Assembly (NCBI GenBank): GCA_026954325.1 | Contig: JAIXKK010000224.1 | Span: 1 to 64,000, forward strand | From: Bryobacterales bacterium | Lineage (GTDB): Bacteria; Acidobacteriota; Terriglobia; Bryobacterales; Bryobacteraceae | Length of the DNA: 64,000 bases | Direction of reading: 5' to 3' | Shown: piece by piece, positions 52,198 to 59,685 of the stretch | How positions within the stretch are numbered: position 1 is the stretch's first letter | Layout: each line of letters starts with the position of its first letter | The notes under the pieces: model-generated | What the model saw: the letters and a program-made list of their open reading frames with translations, nothing else | The model's database searches: none | Told to the model about the DNA's origin: nothing | Translations under genes and position numbers: made by a program

Positions 52198-53440
52198 TGC
52201 GGAAGTAAGGCCTGTCCTTCTCCGCGGGATCCTGAACGAACTCCTGGCTCGTCTTTGCCGGATCATAATCGCGCCACAGCCATGTCATTTCTTCCGCCAT
52301 CTCCACGTTGCCGCCGTTGCGCGAATGCGTTCCGTTGCCCCAGGACATGTGGAAGTCGTAGCCCTGCATTTTGAAGGAATTCACCAGGGCCAGGTTCGTC
52401 GCCGGCCACGAACCGTGATTGTTCTCGAGATCCCCAAATCCATCCTGCATCCACACGCGGATGTTCTTCTTCGGCGACTTGCGGATCAGGTAGGGGAAGA
52501 TATAGCCGCCGTCCTTCTCCGTCAGCCCGTCGATTGCGCGGCGCGGCCATTGGATGCTTGTGAAGCTCCCGATCCGCAGCAGCACCCGGCTGAGATCCGC
52601 CGTCCGCCACCACGCGGCGTTGAGCGCGCAAATCGCTCCGGAAGAATCCCCTGCAATCGCGCGGCTGTAGCCGTCCGTGCGCAAAGAGTACGTCTTGCCC
52701 ACCTCCGGCAAGATCTCCTCGAGCACATACCGAGCGAAACGGTCATCCACGGAATCGTACTGAATACTCCTCATGCGGCGCCCGTTCAGGATTCCAGGCG
52801 ACACCAGCACCTGCACGATCACCGGGATTTTCTTTTCGTGGGTCAGATTGTCCCAGACGTTCAGCGCCCGCGAGCCCGAATCGCGGTGAATGTGCACTTC
52901 CCCGTCCGTCCAGAACATCACCGCCGCCGGCGTCCCTGCTTTGTATCCGGCTGGGGTGTACACCCAATAGTCGGCCGCCATCCCGTCGTAAATCCGGCTG
53001 GTGTGTGTCTTCTTCGCGGAGAGAGTCCCCATGGGCACACCCGGCTTCAGGTAGTGGTATTCACTGTACGCCATGATGTCCGTACGCCCGCCGAAGTCCT
53101 TGCCGCCCACGACGTAATGAAAGTTGTGTGTACGGCTCGTCTTCAGTTTCGCTGCCGCCGCCCACCGGTTGGCCGTTCCCTTCACCTTCCACATCCGCGG
53201 GCCTGGCTCGCCGTTGATCACCAACCGCGGCTCGCTTGCCGCTTCCACCACGAATACGAAATCCGGCCCCTTCGCAAGATAGGCCTCGCCCTTGCGGATG
53301 TCCTCACCCTTCAAAGCTTTCTCGAGCGCCGGACCCAACTGCGCGGATTTCTTTTGCGCCATCGAGACAATCTCATCCACAGGCATGCTTTGCGCGAAAC
53401 CCGCCAGGCAAACATAAAGACAGATGCTGAATCTTTTCAT
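52172..53440 (-). CDS. Secreted esterase of the enterochelin-esterase/putative esterase type
   Basis: A 422-residue alpha/beta hydrolase. A signal peptide (KRFSICLYVCLAGFAQ) is followed by an Ig-like N-terminal domain (FVFVVEAASEPRLVINGEPGPRMWKV) and then the catalytic domain: DYWVYTPAGYKAGTPAAVMFWTDG, AIAGDSSGAICALNAAWW with the GxSxG nucleophile (GDSSG), and a late GNGTHSRNGG with the probable catalytic His. This is the Fes/IroD-like or feruloyl-esterase-like layout. The substrate is unknown; acylated sugars are plausible. Confidence 0.82.
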   Translation of the reverse strand: MKRFSICLYVCLAGFAQSMPVDEIVSMAQKKSAQLGPALEKALKGEDIRKGEAYLAKGPDFVFVVEAASEPRLVINGEPGPRMWKVKGTANRWAAAAKLKTSRTHNFHYVVGGKDFGGRTDIMAYSEYHYLKPGVPMGTLSAKKTHTSRIYDGMAADYWVYTPAGYKAGTPAAVMFWTDGEVHIHRDSGSRALNVWDNLTHEKKIPVIVQVLVSPGILNGRRMRSIQYDSVDDRFARYVLEEILPEVGKTYSLRTDGYSRAIAGDSSGAICALNAAWWRTADLSRVLLRIGSFTSIQWPRRAIDGLTEKDGGYIFPYLIRKSPKKNIRVWMQDGFGDLENNHGSWPATNLALVNSFKMQGYDFHMSWGNGTHSRNGGNVEMAEEMTWLWRDYDPAKTSQEFVQDPAEKDRPYFRIKALNRVE

Positions 53441-53507
53441 GGAATCCGCATCTTATCACTTCGTGTATAATTCCACGACAAGAGAGATTTTCCTTGTCGC
53501 TAGTATG

Positions 53508-53557
53508 TGATCTGTCCGGTCCAATTCACACATGATCTGTCCGCTTTGAAAAAGCGG
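53508..53557. repeat. Two 11-bp direct repeats plus hairpin, possible IS-end scar
   Basis: TGATCTGTCCG occurs at 53508-53518 and again at 53533-53543, a 25-bp period. It runs into a 7-bp perfect hairpin (CCGCTTT-GAA-AAAGCGG, 53541-53557). Subterminal direct repeats of this kind occur at ends of some insertion sequences, and no gene is present here, so this may be the scar of an excised or decayed element. The hairpin could also be a terminator for the convergent neighbours. Confidence 0.35.
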
Positions 53558-53677
53558 CGGGGGAAGCTGAAGGGTTGGAAAACCCAACGCGATACCCGGC
53601 CGCGGCACTGTCCTCCAGCAGACATGGAAACTTCGCCCGCCGGTTCACTCCACCTTGCCCCGCCCGCTAAATCGGTC

Positions 53678-54505
53678 CTAATCCGGCACAAAGAAATCGG
53701 TCTGCAAGTCCTTGGCAGGGTCCACCGCGTACTTGAAAAAATCCTGATAGCCGTGATCGGCAAGCAGCGTCTCGTCAATGTAGAAATGCCCGGTAAACAG
53801 TCTGGCGGGTTGGGTCAGAACCAGATGGGCGGCGTCGGCCATGATTTCCGGTTTCCGGCTGCGGGCAATCATCTGTTCGCCGCCCACGATGTTCGCCACG
53901 GCCGCCGTGGCAATCGTGGTCGCGGGCCAGAGCGCATTGACGGCAATGCCTGCGTCGCGGAACTCCTCCGCCATTCCCAGCACGCAGAGGCTCATCCCGA
54001 ACTTCGCAATCGTATAGGCGACATGCGGGGCAAACCACTTGGCGTGCAGTTCGAGCGGCGGGGAGATGTTGAGAATATGCGGGTTGGCGCTCTTCTTCAT
54101 GTGCGGGATGCAAGTTCTGCTCACCAAGAACGTTCCACGGGTGTTGACGGAGTGCATCAGGTCGTATTTCTTCATTTCCGTGTCCAGCGTACCAGTCAGG
54201 GAAATCGCGCTGGCGTTGTTAACACAGATATCGATGCCGCCGAACGTCTCCACGCACCTGCCCACGGCCGCCACCACCTGGTCTTCGAACCGGATATCGC
54301 AAGCGAGCGGAAGCGCCCTGCCTCCCGCCTGCTCAATCTCTTTGGCCGCGGTGTAGATGGTGCCCGGCAGTTTCGGATGCGGTTCGGTAGTCTTGGCGGC
54401 CACCGCTATATTCGCCCCGTCCCTGGCGGCGCGCAGGGCGATGGCCAGTCCGATCCCCCGGCTTGCCCCAGTGATGAAAAGCGTCTTCCCCTCGAGTGAG
54501 CCCAT
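53678..54505 (-). CDS. Short-chain dehydrogenase/reductase (HSDL2-like)
   Basis: A 275-residue Rossmann-fold oxidoreductase. The nucleotide-binding glycine motif is ITGASRGIGLAIA; VNNASAISLTG is the structural NNAG; the catalytic Ser is in LNISPPLEL and the YxxxK pair is YTIAK. The sequence (YTAAKEIEQAGGRALPLACDIR; GHFYIDETLL) is closest to the hydroxysteroid-dehydrogenase-like 2 group. Start ATG at 54505 (MGSLEGKTLFITG) is chosen from three in-frame ATGs; no ribosome site separates them. Substrate unknown. Confidence 0.9.
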   Translation of the reverse strand: MGSLEGKTLFITGASRGIGLAIALRAARDGANIAVAAKTTEPHPKLPGTIYTAAKEIEQAGGRALPLACDIRFEDQVVAAVGRCVETFGGIDICVNNASAISLTGTLDTEMKKYDLMHSVNTRGTFLVSRTCIPHMKKSANPHILNISPPLELHAKWFAPHVAYTIAKFGMSLCVLGMAEEFRDAGIAVNALWPATTIATAAVANIVGGEQMIARSRKPEIMADAAHLVLTQPARLFTGHFYIDETLLADHGYQDFFKYAVDPAKDLQTDFFVPD

Positions 54506-54595
54506 CGGCATGAGCATATTTTAGAACACGTGCCCGTGCTGGACACGAGCCCACGGTTGTGATGGTTGTGATATCTTCACCCAAGGGGCGTTCCC

Positions 54596-55927
54596 ATGCA
54601 GAAATTCGTACCGCTTTTCGTCTTCCTCCCGCTTTCCCTCACGTCGGCTCCCACTACGTTTTCCAGGGATGTCGCGCCCATCTTCTATCAGCACTGCGTC
54701 ACCTGCCACCGTCCGAACAACATCGCTCCCATGTCGCTGATTGAATATAAATCGGCGCGGCCGTGGGCGAAGTCCATCCGCGAATCGGTACTCAAGCGCA
54801 AGATGCCGCCGTGGTTTGCAGACCCGCGCTTCGGCCATTTCTCGAACGACGCCCGTCTATCGGAGAAAGAGATCGAACTGATCAAATCCTGGGTGGATGG
54901 CGGCTCTCCGGAAGGCGATCCGAAGGATCTGCCGTCCGCACCGAACTTTGCCGATGGCTGGCAGATCGGCAAGCCTGACATCATCATCGACATCGGCGAG
55001 GACCACAAGGTTATCCCCGGAGAAGACTCCTACGACCACTTCCTTGTCGAAACCCACTTCAAGGAGGGCAAGTGGATCCGCGCCGCCGAGATCAAACCCG
55101 GCAATCGCCGCGTCGTCCATCACGTGCACGTACTCCTGGTGCAGAACGACCCGGCCAAGATGGAAGCGGCCTCCACGCAAAACATGCCATCGCTCCAGCA
55201 GTTCCTCATCAAGGAGGGCAAACTCACCCGCATCCGCCAGGATGCCCCGGTGGTGAACGATGCCTGCGATCCCAATGCTCCGAATCTGCCCTTCCTGCAT
55301 GGATTTCAGGAAGGCGGACTTGCAGCCTTCCTCCCCGGGCGTCCTCCGGATCTCTTCCCCGACGGAACGGCGAAATGGATTCCGCCCGGGGCCAAGCTCG
55401 AGTTCGTGATTCATTATGCAAAAATCCCCGGGCAAGTCCAAACCGATCGCACCAGCGTAGGCCTCTACCTCGCTCCGGAACCTCCGAAAATTCCCCTGCG
55501 CCGCATGGATCTACGGAACTTTTTCTTTCGGATTCCCGCCGGCGCCCCTTCGCACGAGGTGAAACGCTGCTACACCTTCGAGAAGGATACTCTTCTCCTT
55601 TCCTTTACCCCGCACATGCACTATCGCGGCAAGGACATCACCTACGATCTGATTCACTCCAACGGGACACGCGAAACGCTGCTCGCCGTTCCACGCTACG
55701 ATTTCAACTGGCAACTCGTCTACCGGTTGCGAGATCCGGTGCGCGTGGAAAAGGGCGCCACGCTCGTCGTTACGGCCCATTACGACAACAGCCCCAACAA
55801 CCGCGCCAACCCCGACCCGGCGAAAGCCATTCGCTGGGGCGACAAGAGCGAAGAGGAGATGATGACCAGTTGGATCGAGTTCCTCGAGCCCAGGCTCCCC
55901 GCCGTCGCCGGAGCGGGCCGCCGGTAA
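54596..55927 (+). CDS. Secreted cytochrome c / copper monooxygenase-like protein
   Basis: A 443-residue exported protein (signal FVPLFVFLPLSLTSA). Residues 22-100 form a class I-like cytochrome c domain with CVTCH and the methionine segment APMSLIEY. The rest resembles a PHM-type (copper type II, ascorbate-dependent monooxygenase) fold: VVHHVHVLL and TPHMHYRGKDITY supply paired His and His-x-Met-type copper ligands. This fusion occurs in acidobacteria and planctomycetes; its reaction is not known. AAGGGG 7 nt before the ATG supports the start. Confidence 0.85.
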   Translation: MQKFVPLFVFLPLSLTSAPTTFSRDVAPIFYQHCVTCHRPNNIAPMSLIEYKSARPWAKSIRESVLKRKMPPWFADPRFGHFSNDARLSEKEIELIKSWVDGGSPEGDPKDLPSAPNFADGWQIGKPDIIIDIGEDHKVIPGEDSYDHFLVETHFKEGKWIRAAEIKPGNRRVVHHVHVLLVQNDPAKMEAASTQNMPSLQQFLIKEGKLTRIRQDAPVVNDACDPNAPNLPFLHGFQEGGLAAFLPGRPPDLFPDGTAKWIPPGAKLEFVIHYAKIPGQVQTDRTSVGLYLAPEPPKIPLRRMDLRNFFFRIPAGAPSHEVKRCYTFEKDTLLLSFTPHMHYRGKDITYDLIHSNGTRETLLAVPRYDFNWQLVYRLRDPVRVEKGATLVVTAHYDNSPNNRANPDPAKAIRWGDKSEEEMMTSWIEFLEPRLPAVAGAGRR

Positions 55928-55993
55928 CTCATTGGTCCACAATCACCGCAACGATCGTCCCTCAGGATGCGTTTAACGGTATAGGAGGTTGAC

Positions 55994-56935
55994 GTGAAGA
56001 CCATTGCCGCATTCATCGCGGGAGCCGTTCTGGCGGGCGGTATTGCTTTTTTCGCACTCAAGAAGACATCCCCTGCCGAACCGGAACAGACGGCGGCCGT
56101 CACTCAACCGGCGCAGCCTCCGGCAACAGGGGAAGCGCCACAACCGGAAGCACCTCCACTGAGCCCCAACCGCGCCCACGAACCGGAAGCGGCGCCGGTT
56201 TCCAAGCCTGCCAGGATTACGAAAAAGCAACTGGCGCCCCCTCCCGCGGAGACTTCCCCTTCCATTCCGGAAAATCCCGCTCAGTCCACTCCGCCGCCAA
56301 CCGTCCCGCCGGCCTCCCAGCCTGCGCCACCCGTCGCACAGACTCCTCCCGAGCCGCCAGCGCCGCATCCGCAGATACTCAGACCTGAAACTCCGCCTAT
56401 CCCTCCCCAGCCGAACCGGGTCACTCTCATCGCGGGCACGCTCATTCCCGTCCGCTTGGCACAGACGTTGTCGAGCGACCGTGTACAGACGGGTCAAACT
56501 TTTCAAGCCACGCTCGACCAACCCTTGGCCGTCGACGGTTTCGTCATTGCCGAGCGCGGAGCACGCGTCGAAGGAAGAGTAGCGGAGGCAGAAGAAGCCG
56601 GCCGCGTCAAGGGAGTTTCTCATCTCGCGCTCGAGTTGACGCGAATCAATACATCCGATGGCCAAAGGGTTCCGATTTCCACAACCCCCTACGCGAGAGA
56701 GGGTGAACAAACACGTAAGTCCGATGCTGCCAAGGTTGCCGCGGGCGCCGGCATCGGCGCCGCCCTGGGGGCTATTTTCGGAGGCGGGAAGGGCGCCGCG
56801 ATCGGCGCCGCTTCCGGTGGCGCCGCCGGGACAGGGGTGGTTCTGGCAACCCGTGGAAAGCCGGTGGTGCTCTCCGCGGAAACTCGCATCTCCTTCAAAT
56901 TAAAGGCCCCAGTTACGATCACCGAGCGGCGTTAG
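55994..56935 (+). CDS. Proline-rich, glycine-zipper membrane protein
   Basis: A 313-residue protein starting at GTG with a strong AGGAGG 5 nt upstream. An N-terminal membrane anchor (TIAAFIAGAVLAGGIAFFAL) is followed by a long Pro/Ala/Glu-rich linker (about 27-135), a compact domain (TLIPVRLAQTLSSDRVQTGQTFQATLDQPLAVDGFVIAERGARVEGRV) like those in TrbI/VirB10-type envelope proteins, and a Gly-zipper (AGAGIGAALGAIFGGGKGAAIGAASGGAAG) near the end. It may span or stiffen the envelope. Function is unproven. Confidence 0.75.
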   Translation: MKTIAAFIAGAVLAGGIAFFALKKTSPAEPEQTAAVTQPAQPPATGEAPQPEAPPLSPNRAHEPEAAPVSKPARITKKQLAPPPAETSPSIPENPAQSTPPPTVPPASQPAPPVAQTPPEPPAPHPQILRPETPPIPPQPNRVTLIAGTLIPVRLAQTLSSDRVQTGQTFQATLDQPLAVDGFVIAERGARVEGRVAEAEEAGRVKGVSHLALELTRINTSDGQRVPISTTPYAREGEQTRKSDAAKVAAGAGIGAALGAIFGGGKGAAIGAASGGAAGTGVVLATRGKPVVLSAETRISFKLKAPVTITERR

Positions 56936-56955
56936 GCTGGTTGACGCTGACCGAT

Positions 56956-56975
56956 TATTGACCAAACGGTCAATA
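56956..56975. promoter_or_regulatory. Candidate operator palindrome upstream of GntR gene
   Basis: TATTGACC-AAAC-GGTCAATA is a perfect 8-bp inverted repeat with a 4-nt centre, 66-85 bp upstream of the GntR start codon. A weaker 6-bp dyad (TTATGT-N9-ACATAA, 56985-57005) follows. GntR/FadR-type dimers bind dyads of this size over their own promoters, so autoregulation is likely. Confidence 0.6.
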
Positions 56976-57040
56976 GGATTTGTCTTATGTGCCGCTGTAA
57001 CATAAAGGATAGCTAGCTCACTCCACAAGAAGGATCTGTC

Positions 57041-57727
57041 ATGTCTATGTTACAGCCCGTCAAGGCGGAATCCCTCAGCGCTCAGGTTGCAGAAACCATT
57101 CGCGAGGCGATATTTCGCGGAGAGTTGAAACCCGGTCAGGTACTCCGTGAACTTGGTCTCGCAAAGAGCCTTCGAGTCAGCCAAGCTACCGTGCGCGAAG
57201 CCTTGTCTCACCTCGAACATTATGGCCTTGTTATTCGCACGCCAAACCGCAGTACCTCCGTCACCAGCCTTTCTCCCAAGGAAGTCAAGGATCGCATGAA
57301 GGTGTGGGTAGCTCTGGAAACATTGGCTTTTACGGATGCCTCGAAACGCCTCAATGAAGACGAACTGAGAGAGATTGAGAAACTTAGCATTGCGGTGTCC
57401 TCCGCCATCGCGTCCCGTGACTCTTATGAAGTGATGAATGCGGACCGTGTGTTCCATCAGCGGATCTGGGAAATGGCCGGCAACCCCTCCCTGACCCGCA
57501 TATTGGACCAACTCACCACTCCCGTATTCGCGTTCATGCGGAGCAATGCTCAAGCGGGCTCCCCCGAACCGATGTCCCACAATTCGCTGGTGCTGGCGAT
57601 CCGGAGCCGGGATCAGGACAAGATCGCGGCAGCCGTCGCGCGGCACATTGAAGGTCCGATTTCAACTGCTCCCGATCTGCGCGCCCAGGAATCGCCGGTC
57701 CGGGCCGAATCCAACGTCACCCACTAG
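57041..57727 (+). CDS. GntR-family regulator, FadR/FCD subgroup
   Basis: A 228-residue transcription factor. The winged helix is LSAQVAETIREAIFRGELKPGQVLRELGLAKSLRVSQATVREALSHLEHYGLVIRTPNRSTSV. The C-terminal FCD ligand domain follows, with the metal/ligand residues of DRVFHQRIWEMAGN and the late RHIEG His. Such proteins sense carboxylates or acyl-CoA. AAGGA 6 nt before the ATG fixes the start. The gene has no operon partner; the sequence downstream is a truncated membrane-protein gene and then a disrupted receptor. Confidence 0.92.
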   Translation: MSMLQPVKAESLSAQVAETIREAIFRGELKPGQVLRELGLAKSLRVSQATVREALSHLEHYGLVIRTPNRSTSVTSLSPKEVKDRMKVWVALETLAFTDASKRLNEDELREIEKLSIAVSSAIASRDSYEVMNADRVFHQRIWEMAGNPSLTRILDQLTTPVFAFMRSNAQAGSPEPMSHNSLVLAIRSRDQDKIAAAVARHIEGPISTAPDLRAQESPVRAESNVTH

Positions 57728-57777
57728 ATCACTCCAGCAACTCTCACCCCAGGAGCCGCGGGCCTCATGCTCGCGGT

Positions 57778-58053
57778 TTCGCCTGGGTTGCCATTCCCAT
57801 TCTTGGCGTCATCGGCGTCATTGTCCTTATCGTCCTTGTGCTTCTATCCCTGCCCCATCTCATCGCCGGCATTGGACTCCTGCGCTTCAGCCCCTGGGCC
57901 CGTATCCTGACCATCGTGATCTCCGCCCTCGAGTTGCTCAATGTCCCATTCGGCACCGCGCTTGGGGTTTACGGTCTGTGGGTCCTATTGTCGCCAGGAG
58001 GCGAACAGCTTTTCATCCGTCAACCGGCCGCGCTGTATCCACGTCATCCATGA
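57778..58053 (+). pseudogene. 5'-truncated small membrane protein gene
   Basis: An open frame reads FAWVAIPILGVIGVIVLIVLVLL, LPHLIAGIGLLRFSPWARILTIVISALELLNVPFGTALGVYGLWVLLSP. The part IAGIGLLRxxPWARIL...NxPxGTALGxYGLWVL is typical of the end of a common small multi-span family, but the usual N-terminus is absent and no start codon with a ribosome site precedes it (only a GTG at 57838, within a helix). I take it as the remnant of a gene whose first part was deleted. Confidence 0.55.
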
Positions 58054-58132
58054 GATTGCCTTGGATGCGCCACGACTTTCGCGGCCCTCGCCGAAGCAAG
58101 GCTGGGTGCGCCGGTCCGGGAGCCGTAATGCC

Positions 58133-58521
58133 TCAGTAGACGAACTTCAGCGCCAACTGCGCCTGCCGTGGTATGTTCGCCTGGCTGCTCACCACTCCGA
58201 ACGTCGCAGTCCCGAACTGCATCCCCGCTACTCCGAACCGGCGATGATTCATCGAGTTGAAGAACTCGGCCCGGAACTGCACGTTGAATCGGCCCTCATG
58301 GCCGAACCGGTTGTTCTTGAACAGGCCGAAGTCCAGGTTGTTTGTGCCATCCCACCGCACATCCGGAAGTGTCCGTGGAGCCGTCCCGTAAGTGAACGGC
58401 GCCTGCTGGCTGAATACGGAGGTGTTGAACCACCTGTTCAACCGGTCCACCGGATTGCCGCTCAGAGCCGCGCTCTGCCCGTTGTTGTTGGGGCGGGAAT
58501 TGCTGCTGTAGGATCCGTAAA
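58133..58521 (-). pseudogene. TonB-dependent receptor, C-terminal piece cut off by IS
   Basis: The minus strand reads GSYSSNSRPNNNG, then LNRWFNTSVFSQQAPFTYGTAPRTLPDVR, LDFGLFKNNRF, FRAEFFNSMNHRRFG and the terminal LALKFVY: the last strands and C-terminal aromatic of an Oar-like outer-membrane receptor. Joining it to the large piece at 61386-64000 after removing the IS and one copy of the 5-bp duplication restores the frame exactly (…VTDVY-GSYSS…). It is therefore one gene split in two, and this piece has no start of its own. Confidence 0.93.
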
Positions 58522-58537
58522 CCTAAAAAGAGCAGTT
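58517..58537. repeat. Left target duplication and terminal inverted repeat of outer IS
   Basis: GTAAA (58517-58521) is the target duplication and CCTAAAAAGAGCAGTT (58522-58537) is the IS end. Its exact reverse complement stands at 61365-61380. Confidence 0.95.
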
Positions 58538-58579
58538 AACCTGAGTTATTGAGTTTCGCATAATACAGTGACAAACAAG

Positions 58580-59613
58580 TCAAAAAGAAAGGCCAGCGTG
58601 TCGCAGGAAGGAATAGGGCAGATTGCGCGTGTGACCGAGTCTCTGTAAGCCACGCCTGAATGCCTTGTTTGCCTCCTCCAACTGGTCCGGACACAAGTTC
58701 GCCATCTCCCTGCTCTTGATGTTGTTCCACACTTGCTCGGTGGGATTAAGATCCGGTGCATATCCGGGGAGCCATTCAATTTGTAGCCAGAGACGCTGGC
58801 TCTGCAGGAACGCTTTCATCGCCCGGCTGCGATGAGCAGGCAGATGATCCCAGATCAAGATCACCTTCCGGCCACCGACAAATCGCTTCAACTGTTTGAG
58901 GAAATCAATCAGCGAGTCGCTGTTGTAGCTGTCCGGTTTGGTACGGGAAAACAAGCGCGTCTTGGCGCCATCCCAGCGGAAACCCAGAGCCGCCGCCACC
59001 GACGTCTTGCTCCAATGGTTTCCCCGCGGTTTCAGGATCGGTGTTTTGCCGCGCGGCGCCCAACTGGTGCGGACCGACGGCTGCTGCGTGAATCCGGCTT
59101 CATCGTGGAAGAAGATCCAGGCTTGTTGGCGAGCAGCGTTTTTTTTACCTCCGGCCAGCGCACGTTCTTCCAATAGTTCACCTTTTCCTGACTCCGCTCC
59201 TTAGCTTGCCGCTCGGGTTTTTGCGGGCTCCACTGGATCGATCCCAGAATCTTCCACACATGACCCGGGTGATACTTTTGCCCGGTAATGCGCTCAATCA
59301 CCACCGCCACTCGGGTCAGCGTCCAATGCTCGGCGCTGAACCCATGCGCCGCGGCGCCGCGCAGCAAGGCGGTTTCCAGTTGCTGAAGTTGCCGGGAGGA
59401 CAAGCGCGGTTTACGCCCCGCTCGTCCTGCGCCTTTGAGTGCTCCGGCGCCGCCCTTCTTCCACAGTTGATACCAGCGGGAAACGCTCTGTCGGGAGACG
59501 TTGAGTTGGCGCGCGACCGATGCCAATACCGTCTGACCTTTAGCGAAAAGACGCGATGCCTGCTTGCGTCTCTTCTCTAACCAAGAGAAATCGCGAGGCT
59601 GAGGCAATGCCAT
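58580..59613 (-). CDS. IS630-family transposase made by -1 frameshifting
   Basis: Two frames overlap. The first (from ATG 59613) has the DNA-binding helices ARQLNVSRQSVSRWYQLWKKGG and a second wing; the second has the DDE catalytic core: FFHDEAGF (Asp), VILIWDHLPAHRS (Asp) and YAPDLNPTEQVWNNIK (Glu in the DxNPxE form of IS630). They join at a run of eight A (mRNA; 59139-59146 in the plus strand), where a -1 slip converts the first frame to the second and gives one protein of about 344 residues, normal for the family. A chance frameshift is possible, but the position and the A8 run fit programmed slippage. Confidence 0.9.
59139..59146 (-). promoter_or_regulatory. A8 slippery site for -1 translational frameshift
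   Basis: The transposase mRNA reads GGU-A8-CGC here. The first frame decodes GTA AAA AAA ACG; slipping back one base gives AAA AAA AAC and enters the catalytic frame. Homopolymer A runs at the junction of the two transposase frames are common in IS630 and other two-frame IS families. Confidence 0.75.
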
Positions 59614-59685
59614 ATCCAATGATACAGCCAGGGAGGAGGTGTGTCACTATACAACGCGATATTCCGTCACTCTATTATGCGAAAC

